Assembly (NCBI GenBank): GCA_000010565.1
Contig: AP009389.1
Coordinates: 992,001 to 1,056,000, forward strand
Length of the DNA: 64,000 nt
From: Pelotomaculum thermopropionicum SI
GTDB taxonomy: Bacteria > Bacillota > Desulfotomaculia > Desulfotomaculales > Pelotomaculaceae
Reading direction: 5' to 3'
The position numbers and the translations under genes are program-made. The notes beneath the pieces were generated by a model. It was not told the origin of the DNA and did not search any database. It worked only from the letters and a program-made list of their open reading frames with translations. Of this stretch, positions 1-8,959 are shown piece after piece. Every line of letters begins with the position of its first letter. Positions within the stretch are counted from its first letter, which is position 1.

Positions 1-645
1 TGAACATTTGCCGCACATTGAACAGTATTCGTATACATCTTCGTATTCCCTTTTGTCAGGCGGCAAATACAGTTCTGTGAGGATGCTGCCAAGCCTCCCG
101 GCCATGCCTTTTGGGGTTATGAGCCCTTTGGAAAGCCCGAATGTTCCGAGTCCGCATATAAACGCAACGTGCCGTTCGGACCAGTTACTTGTAAATGATG
201 TTTTGGTATCGGTCCGGAATCTTTTGTCTAAACCGGGCACGAGGCTGTTGTATCCCGCATTTGTCAGTACGGACTGCAAATGCGAGCACAGCTTGTTTAC
301 CAGTACCTGGCCTTCGATGCGCCCGTACAGCCATTCTTCCGAAGGCCATCGCAAATCTTTTCTGTTTCCCTTTTTTACGGCTTCACTAAACGGTAGAAAA
401 AAGGATATTACCGTCTTCGCCTGCGGCAGCCATTCGTTTGGAAGCAGGAAATGCTTTCCTATTACTGACGGTTGTTTCATTATTGAAAAGTACTCATCGT
501 CCGCGGCGCCAAAAGCAAAGACAGGTTTTTCGAAAATTTTTACCCCTGCAACATTTTCCGAAATGGCTACTTGCCTTGTTATATAATTATCTTCTGAATT
601 CTCTATAAAGTCCACCGCAGCTTTTATTAAATCCTCTTTGTTCAT
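1..645 (-). CDS. QueG-like iron-sulfur protein, 3' part missing at window edge
   Basis: An open frame of 215 codons runs from an ATG at 645 to base 1 with no stop, so the C-terminal part lies outside the window. An AAGGAG lies 11 bases before the ATG. The last visible residues contain a C-x2-C-x2-C motif (CSMCGKC), the start of a ferredoxin-type [4Fe-4S] site. The preceding region, with a GLGTFGLSKGLITPKG-type segment, resembles epoxyqueuosine reductase-like (QueG/reductive-dehalogenase-like) iron-sulfur proteins. Function is inferred from that resemblance only. It is not obviously co-transcribed with hicAB, whose genes end 87 bases upstream. Possible alternatives are any double-cluster ferredoxin-domain protein. 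Confidence 0.7.
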   Translation of the reverse strand, partial: MNKEDLIKAAVDFIENSEDNYITRQVAISENVAGVKIFEKPVFAFGAADDEYFSIMKQPSVIGKHFLLPNEWLPQAKTVISFFLPFSEAVKKGNRKDLRWPSEEWLYGRIEGQVLVNKLCSHLQSVLTNAGYNSLVPGLDKRFRTDTKTSFTSNWSERHVAFICGLGTFGLSKGLITPKGMAGRLGSILTELYLPPDKREYEDVYEYCSMCGKCS

Positions 646-731
646 TTATTTCATTTCTCCTTGTAAAATTATGTTCATGCCAGATACTTGCTGACTAAGT
701 AATGTACCATCGCCAGGTGAAAGGTGTCCGG

Positions 732-1145
732 CTACGTCTGTTTTTCGCTGACCCCCAGATATTTTTTAAGGGCATTTTGCAACAGGTGAGAAAAGTTTAC
801 GTTATGTTCCCGGGCCAGGTCGTCAAGCCATTTAGGTATGGTCAGCGTCTTCTTAACGGCCCGATGCTCCATTTCATCCCGGAAGGGCGGCATCCACACT
901 TCAACGAGAACGACAACCTGGTTGGGCTCCACCTTTATTCTGCTTGCAGGGCTGGGCTCGGGAATGGGAAAGCCATCTTCTTCCAAGCCGTAGAGGTGAA
1001 GGGCTAGCGCTTCTTTAGCCATGCGCAGCGCTTCTTCGTCATTGTCACCGCAGGTGTAGCATCCGGGTAAGTCGGGAAATTCAACCGAAATACCGTCTTC
1101 TGCGTAATCAAAGATGGCAGGGTAGATATATCTGTCTTTAGTCAT
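732..1145 (-). CDS. hicB: HicB family antitoxin
   Basis: This 137-residue protein has an N-terminal HicB/UPF0150 domain (residues about 5-60, with YPAIFDYAEDGISVEFPDLPG and the following CGDNDEEAL region). A C-terminal segment (about 90-135) resembles a ribbon-helix-helix DNA-binding domain. HicB binds and neutralises the HicA mRNA-cleaving toxin and usually represses its own promoter. The start is the ATG at 1145, six bases after AGGAGGCC. The gene follows hicA by 18 bases, the common toxin-first order. The palindrome inside the promoter at 1382-1401 is the likely operator. Confidence 0.92.
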   Translation of the reverse strand: MTKDRYIYPAIFDYAEDGISVEFPDLPGCYTCGDNDEEALRMAKEALALHLYGLEEDGFPIPEPSPASRIKVEPNQVVVLVEVWMPPFRDEMEHRAVKKTLTIPKWLDDLAREHNVNFSHLLQNALKKYLGVSEKQT

Positions 1146-1163
1146 AACTAGGGCCTCCTTTCT

Positions 1164-1364
1164 TTAACCCAAACCTGCTTGCTTCAGTATGTTCTTCACC
1201 GTCTTAACAGGCAGGTTTTTTCTTGGGTGAGGAATAGTAACCAGTCCTGGTTTCGACTGGTGCTTGAATTGGTGGTGGCTGCCACTGACCCTCTCAAGTA
1301 CCCAACCGGCTTCTTGCACCATGCGGATTAGGTCTTTGGATGAATATGTTTTCAATCTCCTCAC
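1164..1364 (-). CDS. hicA: HicA family mRNA interferase toxin
   Basis: A small basic protein (66 residues from a GTG at 1364) with the HicA/YcfA dsRNA-binding fold. The catalytic-His region GSHHQFKH is followed by TIPHPRKNLPVKTVKNILKQAGL, the family hallmark. It would cleave mRNA when free of HicB. The predicted transcription start from the promoter at 1376-1404 is near 1369. A TTG start at 1355 (MKTYSSKD) therefore also deserves attention, because it leaves a leader containing GAGGAG, whereas the GTG would be almost leaderless. It forms an operon with hicB downstream. Confidence 0.9.
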   Translation of the reverse strand: MRRLKTYSSKDLIRMVQEAGWVLERVSGSHHQFKHQSKPGLVTIPHPRKNLPVKTVKNILKQAGLG

Positions 1365-1375
1365 CCCGCAAGTAA

Positions 1376-1404
1376 ATTATAACACGTATAAATATACGTG
1401 TCAA
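1376..1404 (-). promoter_or_regulatory. Consensus hicAB promoter with embedded palindromic operator
   Basis: Read on the minus strand there is TTGACA (1404-1399), a 17-base spacer and TATAAT (1381-1376), both hexamers perfect. Bases 1382-1401 form a perfect inverted repeat (ACACGTATA, two bases, TATACGTGT) that fills the spacer and overlaps the -35 box. This is the expected place for HicB autorepression; HicB binding is inferred. Confidence 0.88.
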
Positions 1405-1417
1405 TGGGTTGGTACCA

Positions 1418-1755
1418 GTGCCCAGCAAATGGACTGAAGAACAGAAGATAAAGGCACTCACTATTGCCCAGGCTGTCAGCATCACCGAAGCGGCCAGGCA
1501 GACAGGAATCCCGGCGGGAACCATCAAACGGTGGCGTTCGGAAGCGAACCGAACCGAACCAAGCGAACCGAACGAACCGAACCACGAAAAAGTTAGATGC
1601 TTTGGCCGGGCAGGCTGCCCAAGAGGCCGTAATTGAGGTCAAGGATTAATTATATTATTGAGCGACTTAAGGTTCTGGCCGACGAGCTTTACTTACTAGC
1701 CGAAGAGGGTGTGCGAGAGACCAGGACGTTCATTTCAGAAGAACAAAAACTAAAA
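1418..1755 (+). pseudogene. Frameshifted phage-type HTH / small-terminase-like gene
   Basis: Three consecutive reading frames together give one plausible protein. The first (start GTG 1418, PSKWTEEQK, then a helix-turn-helix ending GTIKRWRSE) runs to a GAACC-rich repeat near 1545-1590. The second continues KKLDALAGQAAQEAVIEVKD to a stop at 1647-1649. The third continues with YIIERLKVLADELYLLAEEGVRETRTF. The two frame changes lie in the repeat and near 1645-1655. The N-terminal part resembles small proteins of phage packaging or mobile modules that precede a terminase. It lies divergent to hicA and its remnant ends next to the tRNA-Sec terminator. Not expected to make a full product. Confidence 0.6.
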
Positions 1756-1792
1756 TGTTGGATGGAAAGTTGGATGAATTACTGTCCGGCAC

Positions 1793-1826
1793 AAAACGAA
1801 AAGGCTTCCGGGATTCCGGAAGCCTT
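1793..1826 (-). terminator. Intrinsic terminator of tRNA-Sec
   Basis: An 11-bp perfect stem (AAGGCTTCCGG / CCGGAAGCCTT, 1801-1826) is followed on the minus strand by TTTTCGTTTT. It lies directly downstream of the tRNA-Sec 3' end. Confidence 0.85.
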
Positions 1827-1834
1827 AATTTTTC

Positions 1835-1932
1835 TGGCGGGAGTGTGTGGGAATCGAACCCACCACGGACAGGAGCGCTGCCCGACGACTGGTTTTGAAG
1901 ACCAGGAGCACCACCAGGCACCATCCACTCCC
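1835..1932 (-). tRNA. selC: tRNA-Sec (anticodon TCA)
   Basis: The minus strand folds into a long tRNA of 95 bases plus an encoded CCA. It has an extended acceptor arm (GGGAGTG paired with CACTCCC), a 5-bp anticodon stem CTGGT/ACCAG with loop CTTCAAA giving anticodon TCA, a long variable arm, and a GTTCGATTC-type T loop. The length, the large variable arm and the UGA-reading anticodon identify selenocysteine tRNA. The organism therefore probably makes selenoproteins. No selA, selB or selD is in the window. It has its own promoter and terminator. Confidence 0.95.
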
Positions 1933-1967
1933 GTTGGGAAGAAAAGGTCGACGCCGTTGCAAACATC

Positions 1968-1996
1968 ATTATAGCACTTCGCCGGGTTCCAGGCAA
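1968..1996 (-). promoter_or_regulatory. Promoter of tRNA-Sec
   Basis: On the minus strand TTGCCT (1996-1991) and TATAAT (1973-1968) are 17 bases apart, placed about 35 bases before the tRNA 5' end. Confidence 0.8.
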
Positions 1997-2353
1997 GGAA
2001 TGAGGGCTGGAAATACATAAATATGAACCGGCAATTAGGATGAACGGCCTGTTTTTATATTAACGGCCCGGTTTTAAAAAGATGCATTTCTAAATATTTT
2101 AAATATTTTCTTTTTCTTAAATTTATATTATACTTTTCTTATGGGTTAAAGAATACGATATTTATAACAGGCGTTAAATACGGCAATAATTGGGAATGCC
2201 TAACTTTTCATACAAGTTTCCCCTCAGTTCGGGAAGGAATTTATTTTAAGCTATCGAAATACCTATGAGGTGTCTGCATACGTCAACCGGTGCCGACGTG
2301 CCGCTTTGGGGGAACGGCGCTTCCCCTGAATAAACAAGTAGGTGGAGCGGTAA
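1997..2353. other. Gene-free region before the heme operon
   Basis: This AT-rich stretch contains no convincing gene. A small perfect hairpin (GGGGAA / TTCCCC, about 2308-2325) precedes the first gene of the operon, whose ribosome site is AGGTGGAG. I could not place a clear promoter; the AT-rich block around 2100-2140 is the likeliest place. Confidence 0.5.
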
Positions 2354-3319
2354 ATGCTTGAACTTTTTGACGAAATAAAAGGCGACCTGCAGGTGGTTGA
2401 AGAAGAGTTGAGGGCTGTGGTTCAAACGCAGAATCCTCTTCTGACGGAGACTTCTACTCATCTCCTGAATGCGGGGGGCAAGAGATTACGGCCCGCCCTA
2501 TGTTTATTCGGAGCCAAATTTTACAATTACAACCTTGAAAAAGTGTTACCCCTGGCCGTCGCTTTGGAGCTGATCCACATGGCAACCCTGGTTCACGACG
2601 ACGTAGTGGACGCCTCCATGACCCGCAGGGGTATTCCTACTGTTAAAGCGAAATGGGGCAACAGCATTTCCACCCATGTCGGCACTTACTTGTTTGCGAA
2701 ATCCTTAATTCTCCTCTCAAAGTACGAAAAAACGCCCATAATAGCGCGGGTGCTATCGAGCATCAGCGTGAAGATGTGCGAGGGAGAAATTCAGCAAATA
2801 TCCTCCTCGTTCAATATCTGTCAGAGCATTAAAGAATATCTGCACCGCATAAAGCTTAAAACCGCCCTTCTTATAGCCGCCAGCATCCAATTGGGGGCGG
2901 CGGCCTGCGGGGCGCCCGTCAGCATTCACCTTCCCCTGCGCCGCTACGGGCACAACATCGGCATGGCCTTCCAGATTACCGACGATATTCTGGATATGGT
3001 GGCCGAGGAGAGCCAGCTTGGCAAGCCGGTTGGGAGCGACCTGAGGCAGGGGATAGTAACTATTCCCGTCATTTACGCGCTTACCTGCTGTCAACAGCGA
3101 AAGCGCCTGGTGGAACTGATCGGCAAGGTGGAAAAAACAGAGGAAGAGATCCGGGAGGCCATAAAAATAATCAAAAGTTGCGGGGCCATAGAATATTCGT
3201 TTAACCTTGCCAGAAAATATTTGCTAAAGGCGAAGGAAGAGCTAAAATCTTTGCCCGACATTCCGACCAGGTTTACCTTAAGCCTGGCGGCGGATTTTAT
3301 CGGAGTAAGGAAGTTCTAA
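2354..3319 (+). CDS. Polyprenyl (heptaprenyl-type) diphosphate synthase
   Basis: This 321-residue trans-isoprenyl diphosphate synthase has both aspartate-rich motifs. The first is DDVVD (about residue 82, preceded by LIHMATLVH) and the second is DDILD (about 212). It extends farnesyl or geranyl diphosphate with isopentenyl diphosphate to a long chain, most probably the menaquinone side chain. Menaquinone would serve the quinone-type SdhCAB at 49.9-53.2 kb. It is the first gene of the heme operon and is followed 22 bases later by the precorrin-2 dehydrogenase gene. Chain length cannot be read from sequence by eye; the HepT/IspB annotation is by family. Confidence 0.92.
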   Translation: MLELFDEIKGDLQVVEEELRAVVQTQNPLLTETSTHLLNAGGKRLRPALCLFGAKFYNYNLEKVLPLAVALELIHMATLVHDDVVDASMTRRGIPTVKAKWGNSISTHVGTYLFAKSLILLSKYEKTPIIARVLSSISVKMCEGEIQQISSSFNICQSIKEYLHRIKLKTALLIAASIQLGAAACGAPVSIHLPLRRYGHNIGMAFQITDDILDMVAEESQLGKPVGSDLRQGIVTIPVIYALTCCQQRKRLVELIGKVEKTEEEIREAIKIIKSCGAIEYSFNLARKYLLKAKEELKSLPDIPTRFTLSLAADFIGVRKF

Positions 3320-3341
3320 GGCCAGGTCGGGGTGGGGCGTA

Positions 3342-4001
3342 TTGTACGGATATCCTGTATTTGTGGATTTAAGCGGTAAAAAGTGCCTTGTCGTCGGCGG
3401 CGGGCCGGTAGCTGAGCGCAAGGTCCGTTCGCTGCTCGAATGCGGTGCCAGGGTAATGGTGGTCAGCCCGGAGATTACCGCCGGGCTAAAGTCTCTGGCT
3501 GATGACGGTAAAATTATGTACAGGCGCGGCTACTACGCTCCTTCCGACCTGGAGGGGGTGTTCCTGGTCATCGGCTCGGCCGGCCGGGGGGAGGTGAACC
3601 GCCGGGTTGCTGACGATTGCGCCGGGCGGAATATTCTTGTTAATATTGTCGATGATCCTGCCAAAGGGAACTTTTTTGTCCCCGCCGTGGTCAGGCGGGG
3701 TGCGCTGGCAATAGCCGTTTCAACAGGCGGCAAAAGCCCGCTGCTGGCCCGGAAGATCAGGGAGGAACTGGAAAAAGCTTACGGGCCCCAGTACGGGGAA
3801 TTTCTGGACATGCTCGGCAGTATGCGGGATGAAGTGCTCCGCAGCGTTGAGGATGAGGCAAGGAAGAGGAAGATCCTGGAATGTCTAGTCGATGACACCG
3901 TAATGGGTTATCTAAAAGAAGGCCGTTTAGACCTGGCAAAGGAGAGAATGCTGAGTGCTTATCCTGGTAGTGGGTCTCAACCACAGAACGGCTCCTGTTG
4001 A
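3342..4001 (+). CDS. Precorrin-2 dehydrogenase (SirC / CysG N-domain type)
   Basis: This 219-residue protein starts at TTG 3342. An N-terminal NAD-binding Rossmann motif ([20 protein letters not shown], about 17-36) and the segment [24 protein letters not shown] are typical of the CysG N-terminal/Met8p/SirC family. It oxidises precorrin-2 to sirohydrochlorin, the step after CobA in siroheme formation. Some relatives also insert iron; whether this one does is unknown. That matters because no separate sirohydrochlorin ferrochelatase is seen in the operon. Its last 47 bases overlap the start of hemA. Confidence 0.9.
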   Translation: MYGYPVFVDLSGKKCLVVGGGPVAERKVRSLLECGARVMVVSPEITAGLKSLADDGKIMYRRGYYAPSDLEGVFLVIGSAGRGEVNRRVADDCAGRNILVNIVDDPAKGNFFVPAVVRRGALAIAVSTGGKSPLLARKIREELEKAYGPQYGEFLDMLGSMRDEVLRSVEDEARKRKILECLVDDTVMGYLKEGRLDLAKERMLSAYPGSGSQPQNGSC

Positions 4002-5289
4002 AGTAAGGGAAAAACTGTCTTTTTCCGCCAAGTCCCTTCAAGGCGCGCTGGCCCAACTGAAATCCTACCCGGTTATTGAAGGGTGTGCAATTCTGTCTAC
4101 CTGCAACAGGACCGAGATTTACGCCGCCACCCTGGAAATGGACGACGGGTTGAATGCCATCTGGGATTTCCTGTCCCGCTGGTCGGGGGTGGGCATTTCC
4201 GAAATTAAAAACTTTACCTACAGCCATACTCTCTACGACACCATCCGCCATCTTTTCCGGGTGGCGGCCGGCCTGGACTCGATGATCCTGGGCGAGACCC
4301 AGATACTGGGCCAGGTAAGGGAGGCCTACCAGCGGGCCATCGAGTACGAATCCACCAACCGGGTTCTCAATACGCTTTTCCAGCAGGCAATCACGGTGGG
4401 CAAGCGGGTGCGGACGGAAACCGGCATCGACCGCAACGCCGTTTCCATAAGCTATGCCGCCGTAGAACTGGCCCGGCAGCACCTGGGAAGCCTGGACGGC
4501 CGTTCGGTGCTCGTTATCGGGGCAGGGAAGATGAGCGAGTTGACCGCCAGGCATCTTGTAGCCAACGGGGTTTCCAGCGTTATTGTCTCAAACCGCTCTT
4601 TTGAAAGGGCGGTGGCCCTTGCAGAACAGTTTCGGGGCAGGGCGGTCAGGTTCGATGAGCTATACAGGTGCATGGAGGCGGCCGACATCGTGATCAGTTG
4701 CACGGCGGCTTCCCATTGCGTGGTGAAAGCCGAAGAAGTGAGCCGCGTTATGGACAAAAGGCGGGGCAGGGCAATTTTCATGGTCGATATTGCCGTCCCG
4801 CGGGATATTGAAGCAGAAGTGGGAAATCTGGCGGGGGTCACCCTTTTTGATATCGACGACTTGAAGAACGTAATCGACCAGAACCTGGCCGAGCGCAAGC
4901 AGGCTGCCGTCAAGGCGGAGGAGATTATCGAGGAAGAGCTTGACGGCTTTATGAAGTGGCTGGGGATGCAGTTCGTTGTACCTACCATCTCGGCCCTTAA
5001 AAAATGGGGGGATGAAATTAAGCAAAAGGAGCTGTGCAGGGCCCTGAACAGGCTGGGCAACATATCCGAGCACGACAGGAAGGTCATCTGCTCCATGGCC
5101 AATTCCATTGTAAACCAAATCCTTCATGTGCCGGTGGCCCAGCTTAAAAGCTACGCCCTTACCACTGAGGGCCACCTTTACACCGAAATTTTGCAAAACC
5201 TGTTTAATCTGGACGTGCCCGGCCAGAAACCTAAAAAGCAGCCGGCCCCTGCGGGGATTAAGGAGCCCGTGCTGGCGAAAAAAGGTTAG
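3955..5289 (+). CDS. hemA: Glutamyl-tRNA reductase
   Basis: A full-length (444 residues, GTG start) GluTR. The N-terminal catalytic domain carries the nucleophilic cysteine in STCNRTEIY (Cys50). The [15 protein letters not shown] segment follows, then an NADPH-binding domain ([17 protein letters not shown], about 182-198) and a C-terminal dimerisation helix. It reduces glutamyl-tRNA-Glu to glutamate-1-semialdehyde, the first step of C5-pathway tetrapyrrole synthesis, with HemL at the far end of the operon doing the second. The start overlaps the previous gene, which suggests translational coupling. Confidence 0.97.
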   Translation: MLILVVGLNHRTAPVEVREKLSFSAKSLQGALAQLKSYPVIEGCAILSTCNRTEIYAATLEMDDGLNAIWDFLSRWSGVGISEIKNFTYSHTLYDTIRHLFRVAAGLDSMILGETQILGQVREAYQRAIEYESTNRVLNTLFQQAITVGKRVRTETGIDRNAVSISYAAVELARQHLGSLDGRSVLVIGAGKMSELTARHLVANGVSSVIVSNRSFERAVALAEQFRGRAVRFDELYRCMEAADIVISCTAASHCVVKAEEVSRVMDKRRGRAIFMVDIAVPRDIEAEVGNLAGVTLFDIDDLKNVIDQNLAERKQAAVKAEEIIEEELDGFMKWLGMQFVVPTISALKKWGDEIKQKELCRALNRLGNISEHDRKVICSMANSIVNQILHVPVAQLKSYALTTEGHLYTEILQNLFNLDVPGQKPKKQPAPAGIKEPVLAKKG

Positions 5290-5297
5290 GAGAGCGT

Positions 5298-6236
5298 ATG
5301 AAGCGGGAGATTGCAGTGGGCACCAGGGTAAGCAAGCTGGCCATGTGGCAGGCCCGGTGGGTGGTAGACCGCCTGAAGGAGCTCTGCCCCGGTTGCAGCT
5401 TCCGGATTGTAGGAATCCGTACCCTGGGCGACCGTATCCTTGACGCGGCCCTTGTTAAAATAGGAGATAAGGGCCTTTTTACTAAAGAACTGGAAGCGGC
5501 CATGCTGCGCGGGGAAATCGACATGGCGGTGCACAGCATGAAGGACCTGCCCACCGAACTGCCCGAAGGCCTGGTCATAGGTGCCGTGTGCAAGAGGGAA
5601 CACCCGGCCGACGTGCTGGTTTCCCGCCGGGGCAAAAAGCTGGATGAGCTGCCCGGAGGGGCGCTTGTCGGCACCAGCAGCCTCAGGCGCTGCGCCCAGC
5701 TTTTGTGGTACCGCGACGATCTCAGGATGGTAAACCTGCGGGGGAACATCAACACCCGCTTGCGCAAGCTGGAGGAGGAGAATCTGGACGCCGCCGTGCT
5801 GGCTTATGCCGGCCTGTTCAGGATGGGCCGGCAGGACGCAATTACCCAGGTTATTCCCTTCGACATTTGCCTGCCGGCGGTGGGCCAGGGTTCGATTGGG
5901 GTGGAGGTGCGCAGCGATGACGGGGAAGTGCTGGAGCTGGTGAAAAAGATAGATCACCGGGAATCCCGCCTGGCCGTTTTTGCCGAAAGGGCCTTTTTAA
6001 GAAGGCTGGAGGGCGGGTGCCAGGTTCCCGTCGGCGCCCTGGGAACGGTGGAAAACGACCGGCTGCGCCTGGAGGGGGTGGTCGCCACCCCGGACGGAAA
6101 GCAGCTTGTGCGTTCATTTGTGGAGGGAAACGGCGGCGACGCCGCCGCAATTGGGTTAAGGCTGGCGGAGAAGCTCCTGGAGCTGGGGGCGGGGGAAATT
6201 TTAAAAAGGGCAAGGCAGGAGGAAAGACGTGAGTAA
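5298..6236 (+). CDS. hemC: Porphobilinogen deaminase (hydroxymethylbilane synthase)
   Basis: 312 residues, normal for the family. The cofactor-binding cysteine is in EGGCQVPVGA (Cys241), to which the dipyrromethane primer is attached. The substrate-binding arginines lie in TSSLRR and NLRGNINTRL. It polymerises four porphobilinogen units into hydroxymethylbilane. The start ATG at 5298 is preceded by AGGAGAG. The gene overlaps the next one by 8 bases. Confidence 0.97.
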   Translation: MKREIAVGTRVSKLAMWQARWVVDRLKELCPGCSFRIVGIRTLGDRILDAALVKIGDKGLFTKELEAAMLRGEIDMAVHSMKDLPTELPEGLVIGAVCKREHPADVLVSRRGKKLDELPGGALVGTSSLRRCAQLLWYRDDLRMVNLRGNINTRLRKLEEENLDAAVLAYAGLFRMGRQDAITQVIPFDICLPAVGQGSIGVEVRSDDGEVLELVKKIDHRESRLAVFAERAFLRRLEGGCQVPVGALGTVENDRLRLEGVVATPDGKQLVRSFVEGNGGDAAAIGLRLAEKLLELGAGEILKRARQEERRE

Positions 6237-7764
6237 GGGAACGGTCTACCTGGTGGGCGCAGGGCCCGGCGACCCGAAGCTGATAACGCTCAAGGGCCTG
6301 GAGTGCATCAGAAAAGCCGACGTAATTGTGCACGACCGTCTGGCCGGCCGCAGGCTCCTGGCGTATGCCAGGCCTGAAGCCGAAATTATCTGTGCCGGCA
6401 AGTCCCCCGGCCGGCACACTTTAAAGCAGGATGAAATAAACCGCCTGCTGGTGGAAAAGGCCGGGGAGGGCAAAACCGTGGTGCGGCTGAAAGGCGGCGA
6501 CCCCTTTGTTTTCGGGCGCGGCGGGGAGGAAGCCGAAGCCCTGGCGGAGGCCGGCGTGCCTTTTGAAGTCGTTCCCGGCGTCACTTCTGCCGTGGCGGCC
6601 CCGGCCTACGCCGGCATTCCCGTGACGCACCGGGACTGCACGTCCGCCCTGACCATTGTTACGGGGAACGAGGATCCTTTAAAGGAGGATAGCAGAATTG
6701 CCTGGGATAAAATCTCCACCGGCGCCGGCACGCTGGTATTTTTAATGGGCATGGCCAACCTGCCCTTTATTGCCGGGAAGCTGATCGAAAACGGCAGGCC
6801 TGCCGAAACTCCGGCGGCTGTAATCAGGTGGGGCACCGTGCCCGGGCAGCAAACCGTAACCGGCACGTTGGGGGATATAAGCGAAAAGGCATCCCGGGCG
6901 GGGCTGAAAAACCCGGCCGTTATAATAGTAGGAGAGGTAGTGGCGCTCCGGGACAGGCTGAACTGGTTTGAAAAAAAGCCTCTTTTCGGCAGGAGGGTGC
7001 TTGTCACCCGTTCGCGGGAGCAGGCCAGCGCCCTTTCCGAAGCCATTGAAGCCCTTGGGGGCCAGGCCGTGGAATTTCCCGCCATAAGGGTGGCGGAACC
7101 GGAAGATTATTCCCCGCTGGACAGGGCAATCGAAGGGCTGGATTCCTTCCGGTGGGTGATTTTTACCAGCGTAAACGGGGTGGAGTCGTTTTTCAGGAGG
7201 CTCAGGCAGCATCGCAAGGATATTCGCGAGCTGAGGCCGGTCAGGCTGTGTGCCATCGGCCCAAAGACCAGAGAGGCGCTGGAGGCTTACGGCCTGCTGG
7301 TGGACTACGTGCCGGACGAGTACCGCGCCGAGGAGATTGTCAGGGGACTGGCAGGAAAGATTAGAGCAGGGGACAGGGTCCTCCTGCCCCGGGCGGACGT
7401 AGCCCGCAAGGTTTTGCCTGATGCGCTGGCGGAATTGGGCGCTGATGTTACTGAGGTAACGGCTTACCGCACCGTAACGGGTGACGGCGGCGGTACACCG
7501 GTCAGGGAAATGCTGCGGGACGGGGAAATCCACATGATTACTTTTACCAGCTCGTCCACCGTGCGAAATTTTGTAAAGCTGCTGGGAGAGGGGGGGCTGG
7601 ACAGGTTGCTTGCCGGGGTGAAGGTGGCCTGCATTGGCCCAATTACGGCCGCCACGGCGCGCGAGCTGTCCATAAGGGTGGACGTGGTGGCTAAAGAGTA
7701 CACCATAGAAGGGCTTGTCCGGGCCATTCTGGAATACTATGGCGGCGGCGGGGAGGTGGTTTAA
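6229..7764 (+). CDS. cobA-hemD: Uroporphyrinogen-III C-methyltransferase / uroporphyrinogen-III synthase fusion
   Basis: A 511-residue fusion from a GTG start. Residues about 1-245 are an SAM-dependent uroporphyrinogen-III methyltransferase (VGAGPGDPKLITLKGL, GGDPFVFGRGGEE, GIPVTHR motifs). Residues about 253-505 are uroporphyrinogen-III synthase (GRRVLVTRSREQA, WVIFTSVNGVESF, ITFTSSSTVRNF). It closes hydroxymethylbilane to uroporphyrinogen III and methylates it to precorrin-2. The fusion channels flux from HemC towards siroheme. Such fusions are common in Clostridia and relatives. Confidence 0.96.
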   Translation: MSKGTVYLVGAGPGDPKLITLKGLECIRKADVIVHDRLAGRRLLAYARPEAEIICAGKSPGRHTLKQDEINRLLVEKAGEGKTVVRLKGGDPFVFGRGGEEAEALAEAGVPFEVVPGVTSAVAAPAYAGIPVTHRDCTSALTIVTGNEDPLKEDSRIAWDKISTGAGTLVFLMGMANLPFIAGKLIENGRPAETPAAVIRWGTVPGQQTVTGTLGDISEKASRAGLKNPAVIIVGEVVALRDRLNWFEKKPLFGRRVLVTRSREQASALSEAIEALGGQAVEFPAIRVAEPEDYSPLDRAIEGLDSFRWVIFTSVNGVESFFRRLRQHRKDIRELRPVRLCAIGPKTREALEAYGLLVDYVPDEYRAEEIVRGLAGKIRAGDRVLLPRADVARKVLPDALAELGADVTEVTAYRTVTGDGGGTPVREMLRDGEIHMITFTSSSTVRNFVKLLGEGGLDRLLAGVKVACIGPITAATARELSIRVDVVAKEYTIEGLVRAILEYYGGGGEVV

Positions 7765-7767
7765 AAA

Positions 7768-8946
7768 ATGATCAGCGTTACCAGGCTTTTGTGCGATACC
7801 GGGTATTTCGGCGATACGCTGCGTTACAGCACCGGCTCGAAAGGCCAGGTGCACGGCGCGATTGAGGGGCACGGCCCGGTGGTGGTCTGGAACAGCACCC
7901 GCACCTGCAACCTCAGATGCATACACTGCTATTCAAGCTCAGAATCCAGAAAATACGACGGGGAGCTTACCACCGCCGAAGCCAGGCGATTTATAGACGG
8001 GCTGGCCGAGTTTAAGGTGCCCGTCCTGCTGTTTTCCGGCGGGGAGCCGCTTTTAAGAGATGACCTTTTTGAGCTGGCCGCTTACGCCGGGGAGAGGGGA
8101 ATCAGGCCGACCATCTCGACAAACGGTACCTTGCTGGATCTCGATACAGTAAAGGCTTTGAAAAAGCTCGGAATAGGTTACATCGGCATAAGCCTGGACG
8201 GCATCGGTGAAAACAACGACCGCTTCCGCGGCTGCAGCGGGGCCTTCCAGGCGGCGCTGAAGGGAATCAGGAACTGCATGGCGGCCGGCCAGGGGGTGGG
8301 GCTGCGCTTTACCATTAACAGGCACAACTATAAGGATTTAAACGCCATTTTCGACCTGGTGGAGGCGGAAAACATCCCGCGCGTTTGCTTCTACCACTTG
8401 GTTTACGCGGGGCGGGGAAGCAAAATGGTGGAGGAAGACATCACCCGCGAGGAAGCTCGCGCCGCCATGGACCTGATAATGGAGCGCACTCTGAATTTCC
8501 ACAGGCGCGGCCTGCAGAAAGAAGTGCTGACCGTGGACAATCATGCAGATGGCGTTTATATTTACCTTAAGCTTAAGAAAACAGACCCGCAAAGGGCGGA
8601 CAAGGTGCTTGAGCTGCTCAGGCTGAACGGGGGCAACCGGACCGGCATTGCCATCGGGGCAGTGGACTGGTACGGCAACGTTCACCCGGACCAGTTTACC
8701 CAGAACCACACTTTCGGCAATGTGCGGGAAAGAAAGTTCGGAGAAATCTGGACCGACCTGTCCCACCCTGTCCTGGCCGGCCTGAAAAACCGCAAGCCCT
8801 TGCTTAAAGGCCGCTGCGCGGCATGCAGGTGGCTGGACATCTGCAACGGGAACTTCAGGGCGCGGGCCGAAGCGGTTACGGGCGACTTCTGGGAGTCCGA
8901 CCCGGCCTGCTATCTGACTGACGAAGAGATAGGTTTGAACTTATAG
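7768..8946 (+). CDS. ahbC: Radical SAM Fe-coproporphyrin III synthase (12,18-didecarboxysiroheme deacetylase)
   Basis: 392 residues. The radical SAM cysteines are C47-x3-C51-x2-C54 (CNLRCIHC), followed by the [11 protein letters not shown] glycine motif. The C-terminal SPASM-like cysteines are in [10 protein letters not shown]. It matches the NirJ1/AhbC family, which removes the acetate side chains of didecarboxysiroheme to give Fe-coproporphyrin III. The longer N-terminus (about 45 residues before the cluster) separates it from the shorter ahbD product encoded further down. It starts 4 bases after cobA-hemD. The substrate assignment rests on family and on the adjacent ahbABD and hem genes. 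Confidence 0.9.
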   Translation: MISVTRLLCDTGYFGDTLRYSTGSKGQVHGAIEGHGPVVVWNSTRTCNLRCIHCYSSSESRKYDGELTTAEARRFIDGLAEFKVPVLLFSGGEPLLRDDLFELAAYAGERGIRPTISTNGTLLDLDTVKALKKLGIGYIGISLDGIGENNDRFRGCSGAFQAALKGIRNCMAAGQGVGLRFTINRHNYKDLNAIFDLVEAENIPRVCFYHLVYAGRGSKMVEEDITREEARAAMDLIMERTLNFHRRGLQKEVLTVDNHADGVYIYLKLKKTDPQRADKVLELLRLNGGNRTGIAIGAVDWYGNVHPDQFTQNHTFGNVRERKFGEIWTDLSHPVLAGLKNRKPLLKGRCAACRWLDICNGNFRARAEAVTGDFWESDPACYLTDEEIGLNL

Positions 8947-8959
8947 GAGGTGTGTTTGG

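Noticed and set aside
8-586. 192-residue + strand frame at the window start
   Set aside because: It is antisense to the QueG-like gene, whose minus-strand frame shows recognisable iron-sulfur motifs and a ribosome site.
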